Shown here: positions 16,599-23,954 of the stretch, in pieces
How the letters are laid out: every line of letters starts with the position of its first letter
Position numbering within the stretch: the first letter of the stretch is position 1
From: Streptomyces sp. NBC_01446
GTDB taxonomy: Bacteria > Actinomycetota > Actinomycetes > Streptomycetales > Streptomycetaceae
Direction: 5' to 3'
Length of the DNA stretch: 64,000 bases
NCBI RefSeq assembly: GCF_026340095.1
Contig: NZ_JAPEPO010000001.1
Location: 248,001-312,000, forward strand
Notes under the pieces: model-generated
Told to the model about the DNA's origin: nothing
The model's database searches: none
Seen by the model: only the letters and a program-made list of their open reading frames with translations
Made by a program: the position numbers and the translations under genes

Positions 16599-18962
16599 TC
16601 AGCCCTTCCACTCCACCTTGAACACCCACACGTGCTCCCCCGCCGCGCGTGCCGCCGCCGGTACGTCCACGACGAACGACCCGCCCTTGGTGCGCCAGTT
16701 CAGCGGCCGGTCGTAGCCGAGCATCGTGACCTTGTCCCCGGCCCTGACCGGCACCGCGGCCTCGACCGTGAGCGTCGCGCCCGGTTCGGCGAGCGAGTGG
16801 ATGTAGAACGCCTTGTTCGGCCTGACGGTGAACCGCAGGTCCTCGCCGAGCTGCGCCATCCTCGACCAGTACGTGGTGTCGTAGATGGCCTCGCCGTTGG
16901 TCTTGAGCCAGTGGCCCGTCTCGCGCAGCCGGGTCTGCATGATCTCGGGGATGGTGCCGTCGGCGCGCGGCCCGATGTCGAGGAGGAAGTTGCCGTTCTT
17001 CGACACGATGTCGACGAGGCTGTGCACGACCTCTTCGGTGCTCATGTAGCGGTCGTCCGGCGTCTCGGCGTTGTAGCCGTAGCTGTACGGGTCGAGTCCG
17101 CGGCTCGACTCCCACTTCGCGACGACGGTGTTGTCGTACGTCGTGTACTCGGGTGTCGTGAAGTCGTGGAAGCCGATCCCGGAGCGGTTGTTGACGGCGA
17201 CCTCGTAGGGCTTCGGGCGGTTCTTGCCGTGGTTGAAGAACTCGGCGAGAACGTTGTGCGAGTCGTTGACGCCGCCGATGTCGCACCACAGGAGCTGCGG
17301 GTCGTAGTCGTGGATCAGCTCCAGCATCTGCGGGGCCTGGAAGCCCTTCACGTAGTCCTTGCCGGACGTGTAGCCGGTGTAGGGGGCGGGCTCCAGGGTG
17401 TACGGGTTGCGCGGGGCGTGCCCCATCCACGGGTTGTCCGGGTTGAACCACTCGGGCATCGAGAAGTACAGGCCGCGGTGCAGCTCGGGTGCGTAGCGGC
17501 GGGACGCGTCGAAGAGCTCCTTGATGATGTCCCGCTTGGGGCCCATCTTCACGGCGTTGCGGTCCGACAGCTTGGTGTCCCAGAGCGCGAAGCCCTCGTG
17601 GTGCTTGGAGGTGAGGACGTGGTACTGAGCGCCGGCGTCCCGGAACAGCTCGACCCACGCGCGCGGGTCCCACTTCTTCGCGGTGAACATCGGGATGAAG
17701 TCGTCGTACGCGAAGTCCTCGCCGTACGTGGCCTTGTGATGGGCGTACGTCGGGTTGTTCGGGTCCTGCATCTGGTCCCAGTACCACTCGGCGTACTGCT
17801 TGCCGACCGGCGCCCACGCGGGCACCGAGTAGACGCCCCAGTGGATGAAGATGCCGAACTTCGCGGAGTGGAACCAGTACGGGGCCTGGTGGCCGGAGAG
17901 CGAAGCGTCGGTCGGCTCGTAGTCGGGGACGCCGAGCGTGAGCTTCCTGGAGCTGGCCGCGGCCTGGTGTCCGCGCCCGGTGGCGACGACCTTGCCGTCC
18001 TGGACGGTGCCGGGCGCGGTGCCGGCGCGGTTGCGGATGCCGACGCGGACGCGGGCCTGCTCACCGGGGGCGAGGCGTGTGACGCGGGCGGGCTCGACGG
18101 TGCGCGCACCGGGTACGTCGACGCTGACGGTGAGGGCGTCGGCGGTGACGATGCCGACGGTGCCCGCGTTCACGACGGTCGCCTCGACGCTCTGCGCGCC
18201 GGTCGACTCCAGGAGCGAGAACGTGGAGTGCGCGTCGCGCAGCGCCAGCGCCCGGCCCTGCGCGGCCGGCTGGAGCGAGAGCGCGAAGACGTGCAGGGCG
18301 GTCTTGTTCGCCTCGGCCGGGTTGAGCTTCGGCAGGGTGATCGCGACGGCCTCGCGCTGCGGGTCGAGGGGGATCTCGCTGGTGCCGATGCCGACACGGT
18401 TGGTGTCCTTGGTGCCGTCGGGCTTGTAGCGGTAGGCGGCGGAGAGCGGGCCGCCGGAGGAGTACCAGTCGGCGCCGCCGAGTCCGGCGCTCGCGGTGGA
18501 GCCGTCGGCGTAGTGGACGGTCGCGCTGCCGGAGGCGTTGCCGTAGCTGCCGGCGGTCAGGAACAGGGCGGACAGATAGCGGCCCTTGGGGAGGTCGACG
18601 CGCTGGCCCATGGCCACGATGTTGTTCTTGGCGCCCGCCGCCGACGACGGGAAGACGTAGGCGATCCCGTCGAGCTCGACGGGGCCCGCGGGCAGTTCCT
18701 CGCCGGGGAAGGTGTAGCCGCTGCCGTCGAAGTCGCCTCCGCGGGCGGCCGAGGTGTCGACGCCGTCGTTGTCGAAGTGGGCGTCGAGCGGAACGGGCAC
18801 CGGATCGGGGACGGGCCCCCAGACGGCTTCCGCTGACGCGGTCCGGGCGGTGGCCGCCGCGTCGGACGCGGCCGCCGGTCCGGCGGCGGCGAGCGGCACT
18901 GCGGCCGCGGCTGCCACCGCTGCGGCCGTCCCGAGGACCTGGCGTCTTGGGTACGAACTCAT
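16599..18962 (-). CDS. Large secreted GH29 alpha-L-fucosidase (Tat signal)
   Basis: 787 aa. The start at MSSYPRRQVLG gives a Tat-type signal (RRQVLGTAAAVAAAAAVP) and has AGGGAG upstream. Residues about 50-345 form beta-rich accessory domains (PVPVPLDAHFDNDGVDTSAA, then a CARDB/Ig-like repeat ending TLGVPDYEP). The GH29 catalytic domain spans about 355-700 with WFHSAKFGIFIHWGVYSVPAW, HHEGFALWD and the probable nucleophile Asp561 in LLWCDIGG. It has its own promoter with related operator-like sequences and a strong terminator. It should remove fucose from complex glycans; linkage preference probably differs from the shorter GH29 enzyme nearby. Confidence 0.92.
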   Translation of the reverse strand: MSSYPRRQVLGTAAAVAAAAAVPLAAAGPAAASDAAATARTASAEAVWGPVPDPVPVPLDAHFDNDGVDTSAARGGDFDGSGYTFPGEELPAGPVELDGIAYVFPSSAAGAKNNIVAMGQRVDLPKGRYLSALFLTAGSYGNASGSATVHYADGSTASAGLGGADWYSSGGPLSAAYRYKPDGTKDTNRVGIGTSEIPLDPQREAVAITLPKLNPAEANKTALHVFALSLQPAAQGRALALRDAHSTFSLLESTGAQSVEATVVNAGTVGIVTADALTVSVDVPGARTVEPARVTRLAPGEQARVRVGIRNRAGTAPGTVQDGKVVATGRGHQAAASSRKLTLGVPDYEPTDASLSGHQAPYWFHSAKFGIFIHWGVYSVPAWAPVGKQYAEWYWDQMQDPNNPTYAHHKATYGEDFAYDDFIPMFTAKKWDPRAWVELFRDAGAQYHVLTSKHHEGFALWDTKLSDRNAVKMGPKRDIIKELFDASRRYAPELHRGLYFSMPEWFNPDNPWMGHAPRNPYTLEPAPYTGYTSGKDYVKGFQAPQMLELIHDYDPQLLWCDIGGVNDSHNVLAEFFNHGKNRPKPYEVAVNNRSGIGFHDFTTPEYTTYDNTVVAKWESSRGLDPYSYGYNAETPDDRYMSTEEVVHSLVDIVSKNGNFLLDIGPRADGTIPEIMQTRLRETGHWLKTNGEAIYDTTYWSRMAQLGEDLRFTVRPNKAFYIHSLAEPGATLTVEAAVPVRAGDKVTMLGYDRPLNWRTKGGSFVVDVPAAARAAGEHVWVFKVEWKG

Positions 18963-18996
18963 ACTCAGCACTCCCTGATGCGGCTCAAGGCTGGGC

Positions 18997-19006
18997 ATTC
19001 ATCGGA
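18997..19006. promoter_or_regulatory. Operator-like half-site upstream of the large GH29 gene
   Basis: ATTCATCGGA matches the left arm and centre of the palindrome at 16497-16511; a further TGATGAT follows at 19011. It lies 35 bp upstream of the fucosidase start. TGATCCGATGA at 19072-19082 may be a second copy. Confidence 0.4.
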
Positions 19007-19208
19007 GGTCTGATGATGGTGGGGGTCCGTGAGCGCGTCAATGGGCTGCGCAGAGGCGGCAATTGAGAGAGTGATCCGATGACCGCCCATCGGCACCCGG
19101 CCCAGAGCGGCAGCGGCGACGAATGTCCGAAAACGGCCGTCTGTCAGCGCGTGCGAAGAAGGCGCGAAACCGGTCTCCGGGGACCTGCCACCGTCGGACG
19201 CCGACGCG

Positions 19209-19688
19209 TCACAGCGCGCGGTACATGATGTGCAGCCCCACCCGGCCGTGCCGGGCGTGCTCGTACGCGTCCGGGACCGTGCCCAGGATCGTGAAGCCGA
19301 GGGACGTCCACAGGCCGACGGCGGGGTTGGTCTCGACGACCGCGTTGAACACCATGCCGCGGTAGCCGTCCGCCTTCGCGCGCTCCAGGACGTGCTCGGC
19401 GAGGGCTCGGCCGATGCCGCGGCCGCCTTGGGCGGGGTTGACCATGAAGCCCGCGTTCGCGATGCCGGCGGCGGGACCGCCGTAGTTCGGCGCGACGTAG
19501 GCCGAGCCGACGACAGCGCCGTCCGCCTCGGCGACATACGCACGCTTGCCCGGACCCATCCACAGGGTCCGGGCCTGCGCCTCGGGGGTGTTCGGGTCCC
19601 AGGCGTACGTCTCGCCGGATCCGACGATCTGCCGCCAGAACGGCCAGATCTGCGCCCAGTCCTTGTCCTCCGCGTCCCTGATCAGCAT
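19209..19688 (-). CDS. GNAT-family N-acetyltransferase
   Basis: 159 aa, full length. It starts LIRDAEDKDWAQIWPFWRQIV and has the acetyl-CoA P-loop GGRGIGRALAEHV and the C-terminal NPAVGLWTSLGFTILGTVPDAYEH. This resembles phosphinothricin/Pat-like or L-amino acid acetyltransferases. Target unknown. It is separated from the fucosidase promoter by about 250 bp and seems to be a single gene. Confidence 0.9.
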   Translation of the reverse strand: MLIRDAEDKDWAQIWPFWRQIVGSGETYAWDPNTPEAQARTLWMGPGKRAYVAEADGAVVGSAYVAPNYGGPAAGIANAGFMVNPAQGGRGIGRALAEHVLERAKADGYRGMVFNAVVETNPAVGLWTSLGFTILGTVPDAYEHARHGRVGLHIMYRAL

Positions 19689-19742
19689 GTACGTGAGTCT
19701 GGCACTCGGCCGGTCAGGGACGGATACGGAGCCGGGGGCCGG

Positions 19743-19916
19743 TCAGTCCACGCTCGGCAGGATGTGAGGCTCCGCCAGGTCGTCCTCGTAGCCCGCGAGC
19801 CTGATCGGGGCCGAGCGGGCCCAGACGTCGAGGCTGCCCAGCTTCTCTGGCCGCTCCCCCGCGCGCTCCGTGCGTTCCCGTGGGCGCTGGTCGCGATCCG
19901 TCTTCTCTGGTGTCAC
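19743..19916 (-). CDS. 57-aa conserved small Streptomyces protein, function unknown
   Basis: 57 aa, from a GTG with AAGGAG 7 bases upstream. The C-terminal half, LDVWARSAPIRLAGYEDDLA followed by EPHILPSVD, looks like a well-conserved actinomycete micro-protein; the N-terminal half is charged and disordered. No membrane segment or signal. Its GTG overlaps the stop of a possible upstream reading frame (GTGA), which would give translational coupling. Function unknown. Confidence 0.7.
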   Translation of the reverse strand: MTPEKTDRDQRPRERTERAGERPEKLGSLDVWARSAPIRLAGYEDDLAEPHILPSVD

Positions 19917-20236
19917 CGCGCACTCCTTGTGTGTCGGGTAACCCTGTCCGGCGCGTCCCACCCGGCGTTCCCGTCGGGCGTCCGGCGCCCGGTCGGGCCT
20001 GTTTCAATACCGGTTCGGGCGCGGTGGCGCCGGTTTTCCGCATGGGCGGCCCGGGATGGGGCCGTCCCGCGACGGACCACGGGTACTGGTAGGACCACGT
20101 TGTGCTGTCCGTCGGCTACAGACAGAGTAACCATATGAGCAGGGTCGCGCTCGATGGGGCCGAAACCAGAGAGACGGCCGGGGGTCGCCGGGGATTCATC
20201 CGGCCACCGGCGATATGACACCCGACTGGGCGACGA
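19917..20236. other. 320-bp gap with a possible leader reading frame
   Basis: No confident gene. On the minus strand an ATG near 20131 opens a 72-codon frame (MVTLSVADGQHNVVLPVPVV...) ending in the GTGA overlap with the 57-aa gene. Its third-position GC, by my hand count about 70%, is well below the roughly 90% of neighbours, so it is either a weakly coding leader ORF or chance. The start of this frame is near an AT-richer patch that could hold the promoter. Confidence 0.35.
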
Positions 20237-21013
20237 CTACGTGGGGTCCGGCCGGGCCGTGTTGATCGATCGCCCCGGATCGTCGGTCGACTCGGCCGAC
20301 GGCTGGGAGGTCACATCGGGCGAACCGGAGGGCTCGGCGGGGTTCGGAGCGGGTGGCAGCACGCCTCCCGGGGGCGGCGGTCCGGTGGGGCTGGCGGTGG
20401 CGGCGCCCGCGGCCTCGTTCGCGATGGCGTCGAAGTCCACGTCGCCCGTGTTCTCCAGCATCGTGATGTGGTCGAGGACGGTCTGGTTGGCGTCGGTGGC
20501 GAGCTCACGGACAAGGGTGTTGCGGGTGGTGTGGCGGACCTGGGCGATCAGGGCGAAGACCTTGCCGTGGGAGTCGCGCAGCAGGTTGGCGAACTTGTTC
20601 TCGTAGTCCTTGCCGCTCGCGGCGGTCAGCTGGTTGAGCCACCCCTGCTGCTGCGGGTTGGGCTGGTTCGGGAGCTCGACGCCGAGCCGGCCCGCGACCG
20701 AGCGGACACGCTTGTCCAGGTCGGTGTGGCCGACGACGAGGTGGTCGCCCGCCATCCTGATCGCCTGCGTCGGCGCCCGCTCCATGGCCTGCTGGCCGGC
20801 CGGTATCTCCCAGAGCCCGGCGAGCCGCACCTTGACCAGGAAGTCCCGGTCGGTGGCCGACAGGGGGCCCCACTGGGTGGCCACGCTGCCCGCGTTCAGG
20901 TTGGCCGCCCCGGTGCCCGAGCGGTCGGCGTACGACCAGATCGGAAAGGCGAGTGCGCCCAGGGTGGCCACCAGGGCGGCGAAGATGAGCGCGGTCCCGT
21001 TGATGCGTCGCAA
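20237..21013 (-). CDS. DUF4142 exported protein
   Basis: 258 aa. An N-terminal hydrophobic segment (ALIFAALVATLGALAFPIW) is a signal or anchor. The DUF4142 helical domain (about 48-195) begins SATDRDFLVKVRLAGLWEIPAGQQAMERA and includes LTAASGKDYENKFANLLRDSHGKVFALI. The last ~65 residues are Pro/Ser/Thr-rich and probably disordered or wall-spanning. DUF4142 has a ferritin-like helical bundle of unknown function, often linked to envelope stress. Monocistronic by spacing. Confidence 0.85.
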   Translation of the reverse strand: MRRINGTALIFAALVATLGALAFPIWSYADRSGTGAANLNAGSVATQWGPLSATDRDFLVKVRLAGLWEIPAGQQAMERAPTQAIRMAGDHLVVGHTDLDKRVRSVAGRLGVELPNQPNPQQQGWLNQLTAASGKDYENKFANLLRDSHGKVFALIAQVRHTTRNTLVRELATDANQTVLDHITMLENTGDVDFDAIANEAAGAATASPTGPPPPGGVLPPAPNPAEPSGSPDVTSQPSAESTDDPGRSINTARPDPT

Positions 21014-21126
21014 GCAATCCTCCCGATACCGGCGTCAACTCGCCGCGAGGGCGAGCTACTTGTTGGTACGGGAGGGTACGGACGTGACGGGCGTGGCGTT
21101 CAGACTTTCGCGCTCCCTTTTTTGGC

Positions 21127-21501
21127 CTATCCCCAGAGGGTGTCGGCGAGGGCGACCCCCGCGAAGGCGGCGCCGAGACCTGCGGCGACGCTCGCGGCCA
21201 CATTGGCCACGGCGAAGAGCCGCGCCCCGTCCTCACCGAGGCGGAGGGTCTCGTACGAGAACGTCGAGTACGTCGTCAGCGCCCCGCACAGGCCCGTGCC
21301 GATGAGCAGCTGCACCTGCGACGAGGCGGCGCCCGCGGCGACCGCGCCGGTGAGCAGACCGAGCACGAGGCAGCCGCAGACGTTCACCGTGAACGTCCCC
21401 CACGGGAAGACGCTGTCGTGGCGCGTCTGCACGGCCCGGTCGGTGAGATAGCGCAGGGGTGCGCCGACCATCGCGCCGGCGATCACGAGGAGCCAGTTCA
21501 C
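21127..21501 (-). CDS. crcB: Fluoride channel subunit FluC/CrcB (second copy)
   Basis: 124 aa with four hydrophobic segments. Fluc signature residues are present: [29 protein letters not shown] (the conserved GT.xxN) and [17 protein letters not shown] (Phe-box region and central TTYSTFS). It should form a fluoride exporter, probably an asymmetric dimer with the first copy. The GTG overlaps the DUF190 stop (GTGA), so it is the third gene of a coupled operon. Confidence 0.92.
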   Translation of the reverse strand: MNWLLVIAGAMVGAPLRYLTDRAVQTRHDSVFPWGTFTVNVCGCLVLGLLTGAVAAGAASSQVQLLIGTGLCGALTTYSTFSYETLRLGEDGARLFAVANVAASVAAGLGAAFAGVALADTLWG

Positions 21502-21854
21502 GCCCGCGTTCCGCCCTTCTCCCGGCCCACGTAGCGGATGACCTCGCAGTCGTCGAGCATGACCAGGCCCTGTGACACCAGCTCGTCCAGCTCCGGCAGG
21601 AACGCCCGGACCCGCGCCTCGGTGTCGACGATCACGACGGCCACGGGCAGGTCCTCGCTGAGCGAGAGCAGCCGCGAGGTGTGGATCAGGGACGACGCCC
21701 CGAACCCCTCGATGCCGCGGAAGACGCTCGCCCCCGCGAGTCCCGCCTTGTGCGCCCGGTGCACGATCTCGCTGTACAGGGGCTTGCGGTGCCACGTGTG
21801 GTTCTCACCGACGAAGACCGTCAGTCGCAGGGCACGCCCGGTCAGCCGCGTCAT
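21498..21854 (-). CDS. DUF190 protein encoded between two fluoride-channel genes
   Basis: 118 aa, GlnB/PII-like DUF190 family: [43 protein letters not shown] and [24 protein letters not shown]. It overlaps both neighbours by 4 bp (ATGA and GTGA). DUF190 genes are frequent partners of crcB, suggesting a regulatory or accessory subunit, but the biochemical role is unknown. Confidence 0.9.
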   Translation of the reverse strand: MTRLTGRALRLTVFVGENHTWHRKPLYSEIVHRAHKAGLAGASVFRGIEGFGASSLIHTSRLLSLSEDLPVAVVIVDTEARVRAFLPELDELVSQGLVMLDDCEVIRYVGREKGGTRA

Positions 21855-22336
21855 CGCTTCCTCCACGCCAGGAGGCGGCGCGTCAGCGCCACTCCGAGCC
21901 CTACGGCGGCGAACGCCGCCAGGAGCGTCGCCGCGAGATAGACCAGGCCCGTGCGGACCCGGCCGCCGTCCACCAGGCGCTGGATGTCCACCGCGTACGT
22001 CGAGAACGTGGTGAAGCCGCCCAGGACGCCGGTGCCGAAGAACGGCCGCACCAGGCGGTGCGCCGCCCACACATCGGTGATGATCACCATGAAGACGCCG
22101 ATCACGAAACAGCCGAGCGCGTTCACCCACATCGTCGTCCAGGGAAACGCCCCGGGCGACGTGGGCCACAGGAGCGCGGCGCCGTAGCGGGCGCAGGCAC
22201 CTACGGCGCCGCCGAGCGAGACGACCGCCACGATAGGGCCCTGCGCCCGCAGGCCCGCGCGCCTCTGGGCCGGCACGCGCAGATCGACGTCCGGATCACG
22301 GGGTTCGTCCACCGCCGGGGACTGCCCACCTGTCAT
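21851..22336 (-). CDS. crcB: Fluoride channel subunit FluC/CrcB (first copy)
   Basis: 161 aa with a ~35-residue hydrophilic N-terminal extension followed by four hydrophobic segments. Hallmarks: [33 protein letters not shown] and [25 protein letters not shown] lies upstream of the ATG. First gene of the crcB-DUF190-crcB operon. I could not recognise a fluoride riboswitch in the ~100 bp upstream. Confidence 0.92.
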   Translation of the reverse strand: MTGGQSPAVDEPRDPDVDLRVPAQRRAGLRAQGPIVAVVSLGGAVGACARYGAALLWPTSPGAFPWTTMWVNALGCFVIGVFMVIITDVWAAHRLVRPFFGTGVLGGFTTFSTYAVDIQRLVDGGRVRTGLVYLAATLLAAFAAVGLGVALTRRLLAWRKR

Positions 22337-22507
22337 CCGTACCCGTCTCCTCCTCGACCTCGGCGCCGCGCCACCACTGAAGATCGCTGCCTGCGGTCAC
22401 CCTATCGCCGGTCCGGACGCGCCGTTAATGTCCCGTTGTCCCCGGCGAAAGATGGCCATGGTGTCCTGCCGGAACACCGCCATACGGGTCCCAGGGAGGA
22501 GCCACAC

Positions 22508-23089
22508 ATGACACGGGTCGAGCTGCGCAGCGTCGACGAGCTGATGGATCTGCTGCACGCCTGCCGCGGCGCATGGGACACCCCCGACCGCAGCGGCGAC
22601 CCCGTCGACCTGCACGATCACGCGCTGCAGACCGCCGCGCTCCTGCGCCGCGGCCACCCAAGCGACAAGGAGCTCCAGCTCGCGGGGCTCGTCCACGACA
22701 TAGGCCACCTGCTGCACCCCGGCGACGACGCGGGCCACGCGGACACGGCGGCGGCCGCGGTGCGGGGGCTGCTCGGGGAGCGGGTCGCGCGCCTGGTGCA
22801 GCTGCACGTCCCGGCCAAGCGCTACCTGGCGACATCGGACCCGGCGCGCGGCCTGTCGCCGCAGAGCGCGCTGACACTGGAGACGCAGGGCGGGCCGATG
22901 ACGCCCGGGGAGGCGGCGGCGTTCGCCCATGACCCGCTGGCCGACGACGCGGTGACGCTGCGTCAGGCGGACGACGCGGGCAAGGTGGTGGGCCTCGACG
23001 CCGGGGTCATGGAGGACTGGCGGCCGGTGGTGGAGCTGGTGGCGCAGGGGTATCGGTCCACCAACTTCACACCATCACTACGTAGTTGA
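22508..23089 (+). CDS. HD-domain oxygenase, PhnZ/TmpB-like
   Basis: 193 aa, the length of PhnZ. The motif set H38, H63-D64 (VHDIGHLLH), H77, H100 and K104 (LHVPAKRYL) matches the spacing in PhnZ-type mixed-valence di-iron oxygenases and not ordinary HD phosphohydrolases. PhnZ cleaves 1-hydroxy-2-aminoethylphosphonate, and TmpB acts on the trimethylated analogue. AGGGAGGAG precedes the ATG. There are no other phosphonate genes in the window, so the true substrate is open. The downstream SDR starts 39 bp later and may be coexpressed. Confidence 0.8.
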   Translation: MTRVELRSVDELMDLLHACRGAWDTPDRSGDPVDLHDHALQTAALLRRGHPSDKELQLAGLVHDIGHLLHPGDDAGHADTAAAAVRGLLGERVARLVQLHVPAKRYLATSDPARGLSPQSALTLETQGGPMTPGEAAAFAHDPLADDAVTLRQADDAGKVVGLDAGVMEDWRPVVELVAQGYRSTNFTPSLRS

Positions 23090-23128
23090 CATGTCGCACT
23101 GACGCCCCGTCATGAGACCGTACGCCCC

Positions 23129-23950
23129 ATGACTTCGGAGCTCTCGCTGGAAGGCAGGGTCGCCGTCGTGACCGGGGGGTCGCGGGGCATCGGCCGGGCC
23201 GTCGCCGTGGCGCTCGCGGGCGCCGGGGCGCGGGTGTGTGTGACGGCGCGTGATCCGGACGCGGTCCGCGAGACCGTCGCCGCGCTGACGAAGAGCGGCG
23301 CCGAAGCCACGGGACTGGCCGGGTCCGTCGCGGATCCCGCGCATCTGTGGGAGCTGACGGAGCGGGCGCTGGACGCGTACGGCCGGCTCGACATCCTGGT
23401 GAACAACGCCGCCACCAACGAACCGTACGGGCCGCTGATGGAGGCGGATCCGGAGGCCTGGCGCGCGGCGTTCACGGTCAATGTGGAGGCGCCGCTGCGG
23501 CTGGTGCAGTGCGCCTGGCGGGCCTGGATGTCGGAGCACGGCGGGGCCGTGGTGAACATCTGCACCGAGGGCGCCGGGCACGTCGGCCCCCGCGTGGGCG
23601 CCTACGGCACCAGCAAGGCGGCGCTGCTGCACCTGACGCAGCAACTCGCGGGCGAGCTGGCCCCGTCAGTGCGGGTCAACTCCGTCTCGCCCGGGCTCGT
23701 CCGCACGGAGATGGCACGCTTCGTGTGGGAGCACGCCGAGGAGTCCGTGGCGATGGGGCTGCCGCTGGGCCGGATCGGGGAGCCTGAGGACGTGGCCCGG
23801 GCGGTGCGCTGGCTGGTGTCGGACGAGGCGGCCTGGGTGACGGGCGCCGACCTCCTGGTGGACGGCGGAACCAGGGTCAGAGCCGCGTCGCCGGGCCTGA
23901 CCGATGCCGTCCACCAGCAGCTCCGTCACCGGCTGCCGGGCACGCGCTGA
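23129..23950 (+). CDS. SDR-family oxidoreductase
   Basis: 273 aa classical SDR. Motifs: TGGSRGIGRAVAVAL (cofactor), NNAA, NICTEG (catalytic Thr/Ser region), YGTSKAALLHL (YxxxK) and the C-terminal VTGADLLVDGGTRV, as in 3-oxoacyl-ACP-reductase-like enzymes. Substrate unknown. It follows the PhnZ-like gene and converges on the next gene with 4 bp between stops. Confidence 0.88.
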   Translation: MTSELSLEGRVAVVTGGSRGIGRAVAVALAGAGARVCVTARDPDAVRETVAALTKSGAEATGLAGSVADPAHLWELTERALDAYGRLDILVNNAATNEPYGPLMEADPEAWRAAFTVNVEAPLRLVQCAWRAWMSEHGGAVVNICTEGAGHVGPRVGAYGTSKAALLHLTQQLAGELAPSVRVNSVSPGLVRTEMARFVWEHAEESVAMGLPLGRIGEPEDVARAVRWLVSDEAAWVTGADLLVDGGTRVRAASPGLTDAVHQQLRHRLPGTR

Positions 23951-23954
23951 GGCT

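Noticed and set aside
16431..18836. An 801-codon open frame on the plus strand opposite the large GH29 gene
   Set aside because: It is the antisense shadow of a clear glycoside hydrolase; its product is Arg/Val/Asp-biased with no family motif. Long antisense frames are expected at this GC content.
22337..22440. Possible fluoride riboswitch upstream of the crcB operon
   Set aside because: GGCGAT-like pieces occur but I cannot assemble the conserved pseudoknot of the crcB motif.
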